Positions 17,813-28,300 of a stretch of DNA of 64,000 nucleotides are shown here, piece after piece. The notes under the pieces are model-generated. The model worked only from the letters and a program-made list of their open reading frames with translations. It searched no databases and was not told the origin of the DNA. The DNA is from JBMYRH01 sp049602155 (GTDB lineage: Bacteria > Myxococcota_A > UBA9042 > PHBI01 > JBMYRH01). How positions within the stretch are numbered: position 1 is the stretch's first letter; each line of letters opens with the position of its first letter. Where the stretch lies: positions 1 to 64,000 of the forward strand of contig JBMYRH010000003.1 of the NCBI GenBank assembly GCA_049602155.1, read 5' to 3'. The position numbers and the translations under genes are program-made.

Positions 17813-19104
17813 TACGTTGTCTCCTTCGAGTCAGCCGCCCCAGCGGCGCTCCCGGCCGTCAAAATACCTGCAACGTCCACACCGACAGTGTCTTTGATCC
17901 GCTCCAAGAGCTCAGAGACAATGGCTGGGTAGGCACCGACATAGCGGGATAAGCTGCGACCATCCCCGCCATCGATCAGGTTCACATGGCCGATGTCTAT
18001 GCCCTCAGCGGCGCGCGCCACGTCCTGTAAGATCTCGTCGACTTGCTGAATGAGGAAGACCTCTCGTGCCTTGTCTCCCGCGGTCTGCCATGCACCGTAG
18101 AGGGCTTCCAGAGCCTCACTCTGCGCCCGGCCAACCTCCGCCTTCACCGCAGCATCACCGGCGGCTCGAAGCTGCTGAGCTTCACTCTCCTTCATCGCAG
18201 GGATCACGACCTCTGCCTGGAGCCTCAATTCCTCGAGGACTTTACGGACCTCCTGGAGTTGCTGCTCCGCTCGGGCTTGCGCCGCGCGACCTGCCGCGAC
18301 CGTGCGCTCCTCTTCCGACTTGGCTTGGGCCTCTAGCTGAGCTTGGAGCCGAGAGAGATCGTTCTCTTGCTCGGCAATCGCGGCACCGGCGTTCTCTTGA
18401 GCGACCTGCCCGAGAGACTTCGCCTTCGCGATAGCCTGCTCGGCATCCCGCGTGGCGTTCGACTCGGCGATCTCAGCGTCCCGGATCACCTCTGCGATGC
18501 GGACACGGCTGATGGAGTCGAGGTAGTTCTTATCATCGGCGACGTGCTGAATCTTAAACGTGTCGACCATCAACCCCATCTTCTCGAGGTCGTCCCGAAC
18601 CTCGCTCTTCAGCTCCTCAGCCAGCTTTTGCCGGTCATGGTTGATCTCCTCGGGCGTCAATCGCGCGAGGACGCCTCGAAGCGTCCCCTCTAGCGTCTCT
18701 TTGGCGACTGAACGAAGCTCGGCCTGACTTTTGCCCAAGAAACGCTCAATCGCGTTGTGCAGGTAGGGCTCCTCAAGGGTGATCTTGGCGTTCGCGACGG
18801 CATCGACGTTCACCGGGATGTTGCCCTTTGCGTAGGCTCCCCGGATGTGAATGTCGATAGGCATCGTGGTGAGGTCCATGACGCTGACCTCTTCGAGGAT
18901 CGGGATACGAAATGACCGCCCACCAGAGATGTAACGCCAGCCGACCTCTTCACCGGATGGGAGACGACTCGAGCGCCCCGAGAAGATGACCAGCTCATTG
19001 GGGCGGCCGATAATCAAAAAGGTCTTGGTGATGAAGAGCGTGAACCACATCGCTGCGGCGAACCCCCCTCCATAAAGAATCGCATCTGCGAGTGCGCCTT
19101 CCAC
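17812..19104 (-). CDS. Flotillin-like SPFH (band 7) protein, first copy
   Basis: This 430-residue paralogue of the downstream flotillin has an N-terminal membrane segment (GGGFAAAMWFTLFITKTFLII), an SPFH domain (EVGWRYISGGRSFRIPILEE, DIHIRGAYAKGNIPVNVDAV), a long Ala/Glu/Gln-rich coiled coil at about 210-330, and a C-terminal conserved region. The GTG start at 19104 directly follows the NfeD stop and has GGAGGAG upstream. The NfeD-flotillin-flotillin order matches the known NfeD/SPFH gene partnership. The divergence of the two copies suggests distinct subunits. Confidence 0.88.
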   Translation of the reverse strand: MEGALADAILYGGGFAAAMWFTLFITKTFLIIGRPNELVIFSGRSSRLPSGEEVGWRYISGGRSFRIPILEEVSVMDLTTMPIDIHIRGAYAKGNIPVNVDAVANAKITLEEPYLHNAIERFLGKSQAELRSVAKETLEGTLRGVLARLTPEEINHDRQKLAEELKSEVRDDLEKMGLMVDTFKIQHVADDKNYLDSISRVRIAEVIRDAEIAESNATRDAEQAIAKAKSLGQVAQENAGAAIAEQENDLSRLQAQLEAQAKSEEERTVAAGRAAQARAEQQLQEVRKVLEELRLQAEVVIPAMKESEAQQLRAAGDAAVKAEVGRAQSEALEALYGAWQTAGDKAREVFLIQQVDEILQDVARAAEGIDIGHVNLIDGGDGRSLSRYVGAYPAIVSELLERIKDTVGVDVAGILTAGSAAGAADSKETT

Positions 19105-19785
19105 TTATCTCTCCTCCAGTCCAAACAGCTCTTGCTCGGGGCTCACTCGAGCGTGCCCCTCGTCGTCCAAACCCAGGACAATCACACGGGTGCCCTTGGG
19201 GATCTCTTGTCCTTCAGCTGCCACGGCGATCAGCTCATGAACACCGCCGGCGCCCTGAAGTCGAACCTTCGACACCCCGTCAGCCTTCAATGATAAGAGA
19301 AGCTCGCCTGATGCACCGGTCAAGTCGGCGGCTCGCATTCTCCGCTGCCCCACAGGCTTCCTGAGGGCCCTCAGCACCCACGCGGAGACCGTCCCGACAC
19401 CGACACCGACAGCCGATGACAAGACCAAAGAGATCGGCTCAACGCTCAGCGACATGGTCGTTAACACCGTCCCCGTGAGCCCAAAGAACGCCGAACCGAA
19501 GGTCCAAAAACGAAACGAGAGGAAGGGTAACCAGGTGCGCTTCGAGCGCACGCTGCGACCACCCTCAATACCGTGACCCAAGTCAGCGACGTGGCCGTGG
19601 CCAAGGTCAGAGACATCGGCGTCGCTCGCTGCGTCAAAATCAACCGAGTCGGCGTCAAAGTCACCTAGTTCGGAGTCGAACTCGTGCTCCCCGCCAAAAT
19701 CCACGTCTTTATCGATGCCTGAGAAGACAGACAGCGCAACGAAGACTCCGCCCCCGATAAGACACGTCAGATAGAGCGTGAGCAT
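19105..19785 (-). CDS. NfeD-like membrane protein with C-terminal OB-fold domain
   Basis: The 226-residue protein has an N-terminal membrane segment (about residues 3-22), an acidic stretch (DFDADSVDFDAASDADVSDL), further membrane segments at about 85-140, and an OB-fold-like NfeD C-terminal domain at about 150-215 (TGASGELLLSLKADG, ending GTRVIVLGLDDEGHARVSP). NfeD proteins without the protease part partner flotillins. It is the first gene of the operon with two flotillins, whose start follows its stop without a gap. Confidence 0.82.
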   Translation of the reverse strand: MLTLYLTCLIGGGVFVALSVFSGIDKDVDFGGEHEFDSELGDFDADSVDFDAASDADVSDLGHGHVADLGHGIEGGRSVRSKRTWLPFLSFRFWTFGSAFFGLTGTVLTTMSLSVEPISLVLSSAVGVGVGTVSAWVLRALRKPVGQRRMRAADLTGASGELLLSLKADGVSKVRLQGAGGVHELIAVAAEGQEIPKGTRVIVLGLDDEGHARVSPEQELFGLEER

Positions 19786-19845
19786 CCCTCAAAGCCCCGG
19801 TTCAGTTAGGTGGCGTCCACCATACCAACCGCTGTGCGTATCGGA

Positions 19846-19876
19846 TACCCCACCAGGCGAATCGCCCGGTGGGGTA
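19846..19876 (-). terminator. Hairpin downstream of the giant EGF gene
   Basis: An imperfect inverted repeat (TACCCCACC-a-GGCG, then CGCC-c-GGTGGGGTA) lies about ten bases beyond the stop of the giant minus-strand gene. There is no clear U tract, so it may be a weak or Rho-assisted terminator. Confidence 0.5.
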
Positions 19877-19886
19877 CGCGAGAGAC

Positions 19887-22330
19887 TTACGGGCAGGTGA
19901 CCGTGAAGGTGTCCACGCCGCTGCTGGAGTCGCCCAAAGTGATGGTCGTGTTGGTACCGCCACCTGCTGAGGAGACCGAGAGGTAACCGCCGTTCCAGCC
20001 GTCACCGTAGGAGTCACTCATAGAGACAGTGTAGACCTCGTCATTGGCCGCAAAGAACACCTGCTGCCAACTCGAACCACCGCTGCCGCTCATGCCGCCC
20101 GGGCTGATGACCCAAGAGGCCTCGTCGGCCCAGCTACCTGGGTTCCAGGTCACCGTCACGTCACAGCCAGCGTTGGGATCCTGGCACTCGCCAGAGTTGC
20201 ACTGGAATCCATCGGTACAGGTACCACAATCACCACCGCAGCCATCGTTGCCACATCCGCTGGCTGCGCACAGCGGCTCACAGGACGAACAATCCACGGA
20301 GAAGTTCTCACTGCCAAAGCTGCCGGAGCTGAGCGCTGCGTAAGCGATGGTCGCGCCCGAGTTCGTGTGTGAGAGCGTCGCTGTGCCGCCGTTCCAGCCG
20401 TCTCCCCATGAGTCGTACATGTTGAAGACGAAGGGGCCGGAGTTGACGTCCACCTGAGTGAGGTAGGTGCTGTAGCTTGAGTACCCGCTGCCCGTCGCGA
20501 CGGTCTCTCCAGTGGAGACGTCCTCGAGAGACCAGGAGACCTCGCTGCCGTAGTTACCCGTGTCGATTCGGACGGTCACCGAGCAGGTGCCACCGGCGCA
20601 TAGGCCAGCCGGTGTGCAGCCCTGACCTGTGGGACAGAAGCCACACGTGCCTCCGCAGCCATCATCACCACACTGGCGTCCAGCGCAGTCCGGTGTGCAC
20701 GGTGAGCAATCGGTCTCGGCGAGCAAGCTGCCCGCGTTGCCGGATGATAAGCCGCCGCTGGTGATCTCGATCCCTGAGCTGACGTAGCTCAGCGCAATCG
20801 TGCCGCCGTTCCAGCCATCGCCCCATGAGTCGTACATCTTGAGGGAGTAGCTCCCCGTCGTCAGGAGCACCTGCGTCGTGAAGGTCGCGAAGTTCTGGCT
20901 GTACCCGGAACCCTCAGCCGCGATGACGCCTGACTGGTCCACGAGCTCCCAGCTGACCTCACCCGCGTAGTAGCCGGTGGTCATGGCGATCTCGACCTCA
21001 CAGTAGCCGTCCTCACAGACGTCATCGATGCAGGCCTGGAAGTCACCACAAGAACCACAATCGCCGCCACAGGCGTCGGAGCCGCAGTCCTTGCCGTCAC
21101 AGCTGGCCTGACAGCCTTCGCAGTCGAGCCCGAAGCTGCCTGAGCCCGCGGCCTCACCGGTCACAAGGCCGCCCGTGTAGAGCACCTCACCGGAGTGAGC
21201 CAAGGCCACGGTGATGGTGCCACCGTGCCAACCGTCACCGAAGCTATCACTGAGCTCGATACCGTAGTTACCCGCGTTCAGGACGATCTCCTCAGAGACG
21301 GACGTGTTGTTGGAGTAGCCGGAGCCGGAGCCAACCGATACACCGCCACCGCCGACGAGGTTCCACCCGATCTCATCAGCGAAGCCCGCAGAGTCGACGG
21401 TCACGATGATAGAGCACGTGCCCGAGGCGCAGTAACCGCCCTGGATACAGACTTGGTCACCTGCGCAGCCCGAGCCGCACGAGCCACCACAGCCGTCGCT
21501 GCCGCACTCCGCATCCGGAGCGCACTCGGCCTCACACTCGTTACAGTTGATGGTGAAGTCCTCGGCGCCCGCTGAGCCCGTACCGATCGTCGCTTGGTCC
21601 AGGACAACCAGCTCATCAGCAGCGCCTGCCCATTGATAGGAGAGCGTCGCGTAGCCGCCGTTCCAACCGTCCCCAAAGGAGTCGGTCATCTTGAAGCTGT
21701 AAACGCCGCGGGGCAGGTCGAAGGTCGTCGAGCTCATCTGGTTGCTGGGGAAGCCGCTGTCGCTGTGAACAACGACTCCCTCTTCATCCATGATCTCGTA
21801 GCCCATCTCGCTGCCGAAGGCGCCACCGTAGATCTCCATGACCATCGTGCAAGACCCGCTGACACACTCGCCGATGTCCGGGATGCAGTTACCGTCACAC
21901 GTCCCGCAGCTGCCGCCACATCCGTTGTCACCGCAGAGCTTACCCTCGCAGTTCGGGAAGCAGAGGTTACAGTTGATGTCGAAGCTCTCGGTCGCGACGG
22001 TGCCAACCGCCAGGGTCGTGGTCAGGATCTCAGCGTCACCGTTCGTGTACGAGATGGAGATGGTCGCACCCAGCCAACCGTCACCGTAGGTGTCGATCAT
22101 CCGGAGGGTGTAGCTGCCGTTGTCCAAGAGGAACGCGGTGGAGACGATCTCGTTGTCACCATAACCGTCACCGGAGGCCACGACGTCGTCGTTGCCGTCG
22201 ATGATCTCCCAGCTCAGCTCCTCACCGAACTCGTTGGTCGAGACGTCGATAGTGATGCTGCACGCGCCAGGCACACAGGCATCGCCCTCGATGGTGCATC
22301 CCGTACCGTTGTCGCACTGGCCACAGGAGC
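19887..22330 (-). repeat. Six C-terminal GDGWNGG modules with Cys-rich linkers
   Basis: Six copies of a beta-rich module of about 95-110 residues, each with a variant of D-S-(Y/F/W)-GDGW-(N/H/L)-G-G. The motif DNA lies near 19990, 20392, 20803, 21223, 21657 and 22071. They are separated by linkers such as CEGKICGDDGCGGSCGQC. Copies 2 and 3 (from the stop) are closest in DNA sequence, suggesting recent duplication. The last linker-module pair ends the protein. Confidence 0.85.
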
Positions 22331-25300
22331 CACCGCAACCATCGTCGCCGCAGATCTTGCCCTCACAGTTCGTCACGCACGTGCACTGACCGACGGCGTC
22401 ACAGCCCAGCCCGCTCGGGCAAGAGCCACAGTCACCACCACAGCCATCGTCACCGCAGACCTTACCGTCGCAGCTCGGGATGCACTCGCACTGGCCGGCG
22501 TCATCGCAGATGGAGCTGTTCGGGCACTCACCACAGGTGCCGAAGCACCCATCGCTACCGCACTGACGGCCCTCACAGTCTGGCGTACAATCGCCCGATG
22601 CTCCGCACTCGTAGGTGCCGAAGACCTCTGCGACGATCGCAGCAGCCTCGGTGCTCGTCGTCCCGTCGAAGGCGTCCTGACCGTACTCCCAGTTCGACAC
22701 GACAAACTCGCCGTCGTTCGGCCCAGTGTTGGACTTACGGTAAGCCCAACCATCGGCGTAGTTCCAGCCGCCCGCCGTGCTGTTGATGTTGCCGAAGGTG
22801 TCGATGACCGCACCGTTGTGGAAGAGCTCAATGGCGTCGTTGCCGTTGATGGCGAGCTCCCCATTGATGTGATCGGGGAAGAGCGAGAAGTAATCGAAGA
22901 ATCCGTCAGTACTGAGGCCAATGTAGAGGCGCGTACCAGCCAGTGCCGATACACCTGACGGGAGGTCGAACTCAGCCCCATCAGTGCCACCGCCGTTGTT
23001 GGCGCTGCCCATGGAGAACTCGCCAAGGTCGGCGATCGTCTGGCAGGCGAAGAGCTCAACGCCCTTCGGGTTACCGCCCGGCAGGTCACCGTCAAACACG
23101 CCCGTGATCATGAGCGGATGGGTGCAGCAGGGGTACTCCACGCAGGAGACGCTGTTGATCCCGTCGTTGCAGATCTTCTGCGGACATGGGTCCTCATGAA
23201 CAACCTTCGCGCTCCAACCTGGGACGCCGTAGGTCGCCTTAAGGTCTTCATCTGCGCCCAGCGTCGAGGACGTCGGGGAGTTGATGCTCCAGAAGCCGTC
23301 ACCATCCGCAGGGGCGAAGCCGAGGCGGAGGCGCCCATCGAGGTTGGCGACCGCAGCGTACTGGCCGGCCCCGATTGACAGGCAGCTTGAGAGCGTCGCG
23401 GTCTGCTCGAGGAGATTGGTGCCGTCGAACTGCAAGGGCAGCGAGTCGACCAAGGTCCCGGTCGCACCCGCGCCGACCTTCGTGCATGGCACTGCTGTGC
23501 CATCATCCTCGCAGGTCACATCGTAGACGCGGACCTCCCAATCGGTGCCAAAGCCATCGGGCGGCGCGCCGAGGCGGAAGGTGATGGACTCGATGCAGCC
23601 ATCCAAAGGCGCCGCATTCATGTTCACCATCAAGTGCGCCTCTGAGGAGCCCGTCGGCGGCAAGACGTCCGGGCCAAGGAGGCTGTCCGTCGCGCAGTCG
23701 TAGATGTCGGTCTCGCAATGGCGTCCGGAGAACCCGGGCGGACATGAGCAGCTGTACGAGTCGATACCGTCGATGCAGACCGCGCCGTTGAAGCAGGGGT
23801 TTGCGTTACAATCATTGACGTTCGTCTCGCAGTTCGTACCCGTGAACCCTGGAGCGCAGGTGCATGCGTAGGTGTCGATGCCGTCGATGCACTCCGCGTC
23901 GTTCTGACAGGGGTTTGGCTCACACTCGTTGACATTGACCTCGCAGTCTTTGCCCGTGTAGCCGTCCTGACAGACGCACTCGTAGTCGTTCACGAGGTCG
24001 TTGCAGCTCGCCAAGTTCTGGCAGGGGCTGGGGTCACAGTCGTCGATGTTGATCTGGCACTCGGTCCCCTCGAAACCTGGGACACACTTGCACTCGTAGC
24101 CGTCAACGCCGTCGATGCAGATGCCGTCATTGTCACAAGGGTTCGGTGCGCAGTCGTCATCGTTGTCACGGCACTCTTTGCCGGAGAAGCCGGGCGGGCA
24201 GACGCAGTTGAAGTCGTTAAGGACCCCGTCGTCGTTGCATGCACCACCGTTGGCACAGGGGAACTCGTAGTCGACGTGCGCCGACCAGGAGGCTGCGCCC
24301 TCGTCGTGGCGATCCCAGGCTTGACCGTCGATGCCGTTGTCGTCCGGATCTGCACAGTCATCGTCGGCTGTGCAGGGGCTGTCCGAGAAGGACCAGAGCC
24401 CAGGACCGCCGTCCGTATCGACGCGCAAGTTCAGCGCACCGTATGTGTTGACGAGGCCGATGTACTCCCCCGCCGCCACAGGCAAGCAAGGCTCGACCTT
24501 CGCCGTCTGAACCTGAGCGAGGTTGCCGTTCACCGCGATGACCTGACTTCCGGTCACCGTCGCGTCGTTCGCGATCATGCTGTAGGTGCGGATCTCGAAG
24601 CCTGCGCCGCCGCCCTCGGGCAAGTTGCCGAACGCCAAGGTCACATGATCGATGCAACCATCGATCTCGTTAGCTTCCATGTAGATGATGCCGTCATTCG
24701 GGGTCGCGCTGGTCGTGGGGAACTCAGCTGTCCCAAGGTCCACTTGCTCCAAGCACTCGTCAGCGTTGACCTCACAGTCCTGACCGACGATGCCCGCCGG
24801 GCACTCACAGTGGTAGTCGTAGACCAAGTCGACACAGTTCGAGCCGTTGAAGCAGGGCCCTGGCTCGACGACATGGACGACAATGTTCATCCCCATCTCG
24901 CAGTGTGAGCCGCCGCCAAGCGGGCACACCAAGTAATGAGTACCGACCTCATCCGGCGTCCACTCGAAGGGGCTGGACGAGCCAACCACGGTCTGCTCGG
25001 ACACGTCACAGGCGTCGAAGGCCTCTTGTGTCGGGAGCGTCGCGACAGAGTGGGTGCCCGACCACTCGAAGACCAACGAGGAGCCGAGGGTCATGGTCAC
25101 GGGTGCCGGGGCGTCACCGTCCATGTCCCACTCGACCGTATGGGTCGTCGGTGCGGGCGGTGCACACTCATCATCGTTGACCTCACAGTCCTTGCCGCTG
25201 AAGCCATCGGGGCAGTGGCAGAAGTAGTCGAAGACTTGGTCTTCGCAGCTCGCGCCATTCTGACAGTGCGAGCCATCGGTGAGGGCGTACTGTGGATGAT

Positions 25301-28300
25301 CCTCAGGCAAGGTCGCCGGTGCGCACTCGTCTTGGTCGATTTCACACTGCTTGCCCTCGTAGCCGTCGAGGCAGTGGCACATGTAGTCGAAGACCAAGTC
25401 CTGACACGCCGAGCCGTTCTGACAGGGATCAACGGCACACTCGTCGTCATCGATCTCGCAGCGCTTACCGCTGTAGCCGTCTTGACATGCGCACTCGAAG
25501 TCGTAGCTGAGGTCGGTGCACGTCGAGCCGTTCAAGCACGCGACCGGCCCAGGGAAGCTCCCCACCGTGGTGGCGATGATACCCGTGTCCGGGTTCACCA
25601 CACACTCATCGATGTTGATCTCGCAGTTCGTGCCCTTGTAACCAGGCGGGCAATCGCAGCTGTACGTGTCCTGACCATCGGTGCAGATGCCGCCGTTAAG
25701 GCATGGGTTCAAGGAGGGGACCCCACCACCGCAGCTGTCCACGTCTGTCTCGCAATCCTTACCGACGAAGCCACCGGGGCATGCGCAGAAGTAGTCGTCG
25801 ACGAGGTCCTCACAGGTCGCGCCGTTCTGACACGGCTCAGATGCACAGTCATCGTCGTTGTTATCGCAGTTCTTACCACTGAAGCCGTCGTCACACTGGC
25901 ACTCGTAGTCTGCCAACATGTCAAAGCAGACTCCGCCGTTCTCGCACGGGTTCGGAGCACAGTCATTCAGGTCCAGCTGACACTTGTTGCCGCCGTAACC
26001 TTCGGGACAGATGCACGCCCAAGCGTCCACCAAGTCGACACACTCACCACCGTTGACGCAGGGATCAGGCTGGCAGTTGTTCTGGTTGATCTCGCAGTTC
26101 TTGCCCGCAGCCTGGTCACCGTTGATGAAGCCGGGCGCGCACTCGCACGTGTAGTCGAAGTCTCCGTCCACGCAGGTCGCGCCGTTACGGCACTGGGTCG
26201 ACAGGCAATCATCAGGGCAATCGACACAATCTTCGTTGCCATTACAGACGCCGTCACCGCAGACCGGGGAGCCGATGCAGAGCGCACCGCAATTCGCCTC
26301 GGCCAGCTCAACACAGACGTCATCCCAGTAGCCACCAAACTCGCCACAGCAGTAGGGATCTACATCGCAGACAGAGTCCTCGCAGGAGCCGACGTCACAG
26401 CCAGCTCGCTCCGCGACCACGGAGTCTTCCTGGTCCTCAAGGCAGCAGCTCGACCAGATCGGCGTGCCTGGCGCACCCTCACCGGACTCACAGGCTTGAA
26501 TGGCCACGTCGTTGACCGTGTGAGTCACCAAGCACTCGTTGATGTTCGTCGTGCAGTTGTAGTCCTCGAAGCCAGAGGCGCAGGTGCAGCTGTAGCTGTT
26601 GACGAGGTCGTTACACGATGCACCGTTCTTACAGGGCACCTCGTGGCTGAGGGACACGCTGAACCCAGGGTCACCCGCGTGCCGCTGGAACATCTGTGGT
26701 GTCGGGTTGTCCGTGCCCGAGGGGTCGAAGACATCCCCGCTGGGCTCGCTGCCGAGGCCCCAGTAGCCAGCGCCGTCATCACCATCGTCCACGCCGACCT
26801 TCAGGGCGCCGCTCGTGCTCACCACTGCGACGTGTGCGAACGCTGGGACAGGCATGCAGGGGTCGATGTTGACCGTCTGCTCAACGCCGATCTGAGCACC
26901 CACCTGCGGGAGGGCCTGAGAGGCGAGGAGGTTGCCGAAGTTGCTCAGCACAGCGGGCTGAAGCTCGACGAAGGAGTAGGCGCGAAGCTCCCATCCATTG
27001 CCGCCTCCAGCGAGCGGGGCACCGAGGGTGAAGCTAATGGACTCTACACAGCCCTCGATCAAGGTCGGCTGCATCATAATCTGGACATGATCCGTGCTCG
27101 CACCCGTCGCGGGCACCACATCGGAGCCGACATCTGTGCCTGGCGCGCACTCATCGATGTCAATCTGACAGTCTTTGCCGTAGAAGCCCGGCTCACAAGA
27201 GCACGAGTAGTCATCGATGAGGTCGTTACACGTCGCGCCGTTCTGGCAGTATGAGCCGTCCAACTCAGCCGCATAGAGCGGGTGATCCGTCGGCAAGTCG
27301 CTCGGCTCACACTCATTCAGCTCGATGTGGCAGTTCTTGCCAACGTAGCCGCTCGGGCATGCGCAGGAGTAATCGAACACCAAGTCCGTGCAAGCGGCGC
27401 CGTTGACGCAGGGCCCGGACGCGCACTCGTCATTGTCGGTCTCGCAGTCTTTGCCGGAGTAACCGTCATCGCACTGGCAGTAGTAGTCATTAACCAAGTC
27501 AAAGCAGCTCGCCCCATTCTGACAGGGCTCATCGGCACACTCGTCGATGTCGATCTCGCAGTTCGTGCCCGTGATACCTGGCGGACAACTGCAGCTGTAG
27601 TCGTCGATCTCGTCCTCGCACGTGCCTCCCTGGAAGCACTGCGTGTTGGAGCAGTCGTCGGGACACGAGGTGCAGGTCTCTGAGCCGTTGCAGAACCCGT
27701 CGCCGCAGACAGGCGAAGGCATGCAGAGCCCCAAGGGGAGCTCGAGGTCAAAGTCCTCGGGGAGCATGTCGAAGACGTCGCCGATACCGCAGAAGAGCTC
27801 TGCGTTGACGACACAGGTCATGTCCCAGACGCCGCCCTCGACAGGAGTCGGCACACCGTCGGGGCCGAACTCTAAGGAGCAGCAGTAGGGGTCAATCGCG
27901 CAGACAACGTTACGGCAGCTCTCCGTCTCGCAGCCATTGCGGTGGACGTAGGCGAAGTCATCGATCTCCGGGTCGTAGGGTCCGAAGCCCTCGTTCTCGC
28001 CGGAGAAACAGCAGTTGCTGTAGACCTCAAGGCCAGAGGGCCCTGTGGAGGACTCACCGGTCTCGCAGCCCAAGCTGCACTCGTCGACCTCGTTCTCACA
28101 AAGCTCACCGTCAAAGCCCTCGAGGCAGTCACAGCTGAACTCGTCTTCCCCATCGATGCAGGTCGAGCCGTTGCGGCATGGGAAGTCGTAGTCGACCTTG
28201 AAGCGGAGCGCGACGACACCATCAGCGTGAGCGTAGGGCTCGGCCTCTCCATTGAGCTCCTCACTCGCGTCCTCAGACAGCGTCCAGTAGCCGCCCTCGG

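Noticed and set aside
24936..27254. Long open plus-strand frame (772 codons) opposite the giant gene, with others such as 21594-22958 and 27942-29462
   Set aside because: These are antisense shadows of a GC-rich repetitive gene. Their Val/Ala/Asp-rich products just mirror the EGF codons and lack starts with ribosome sites.
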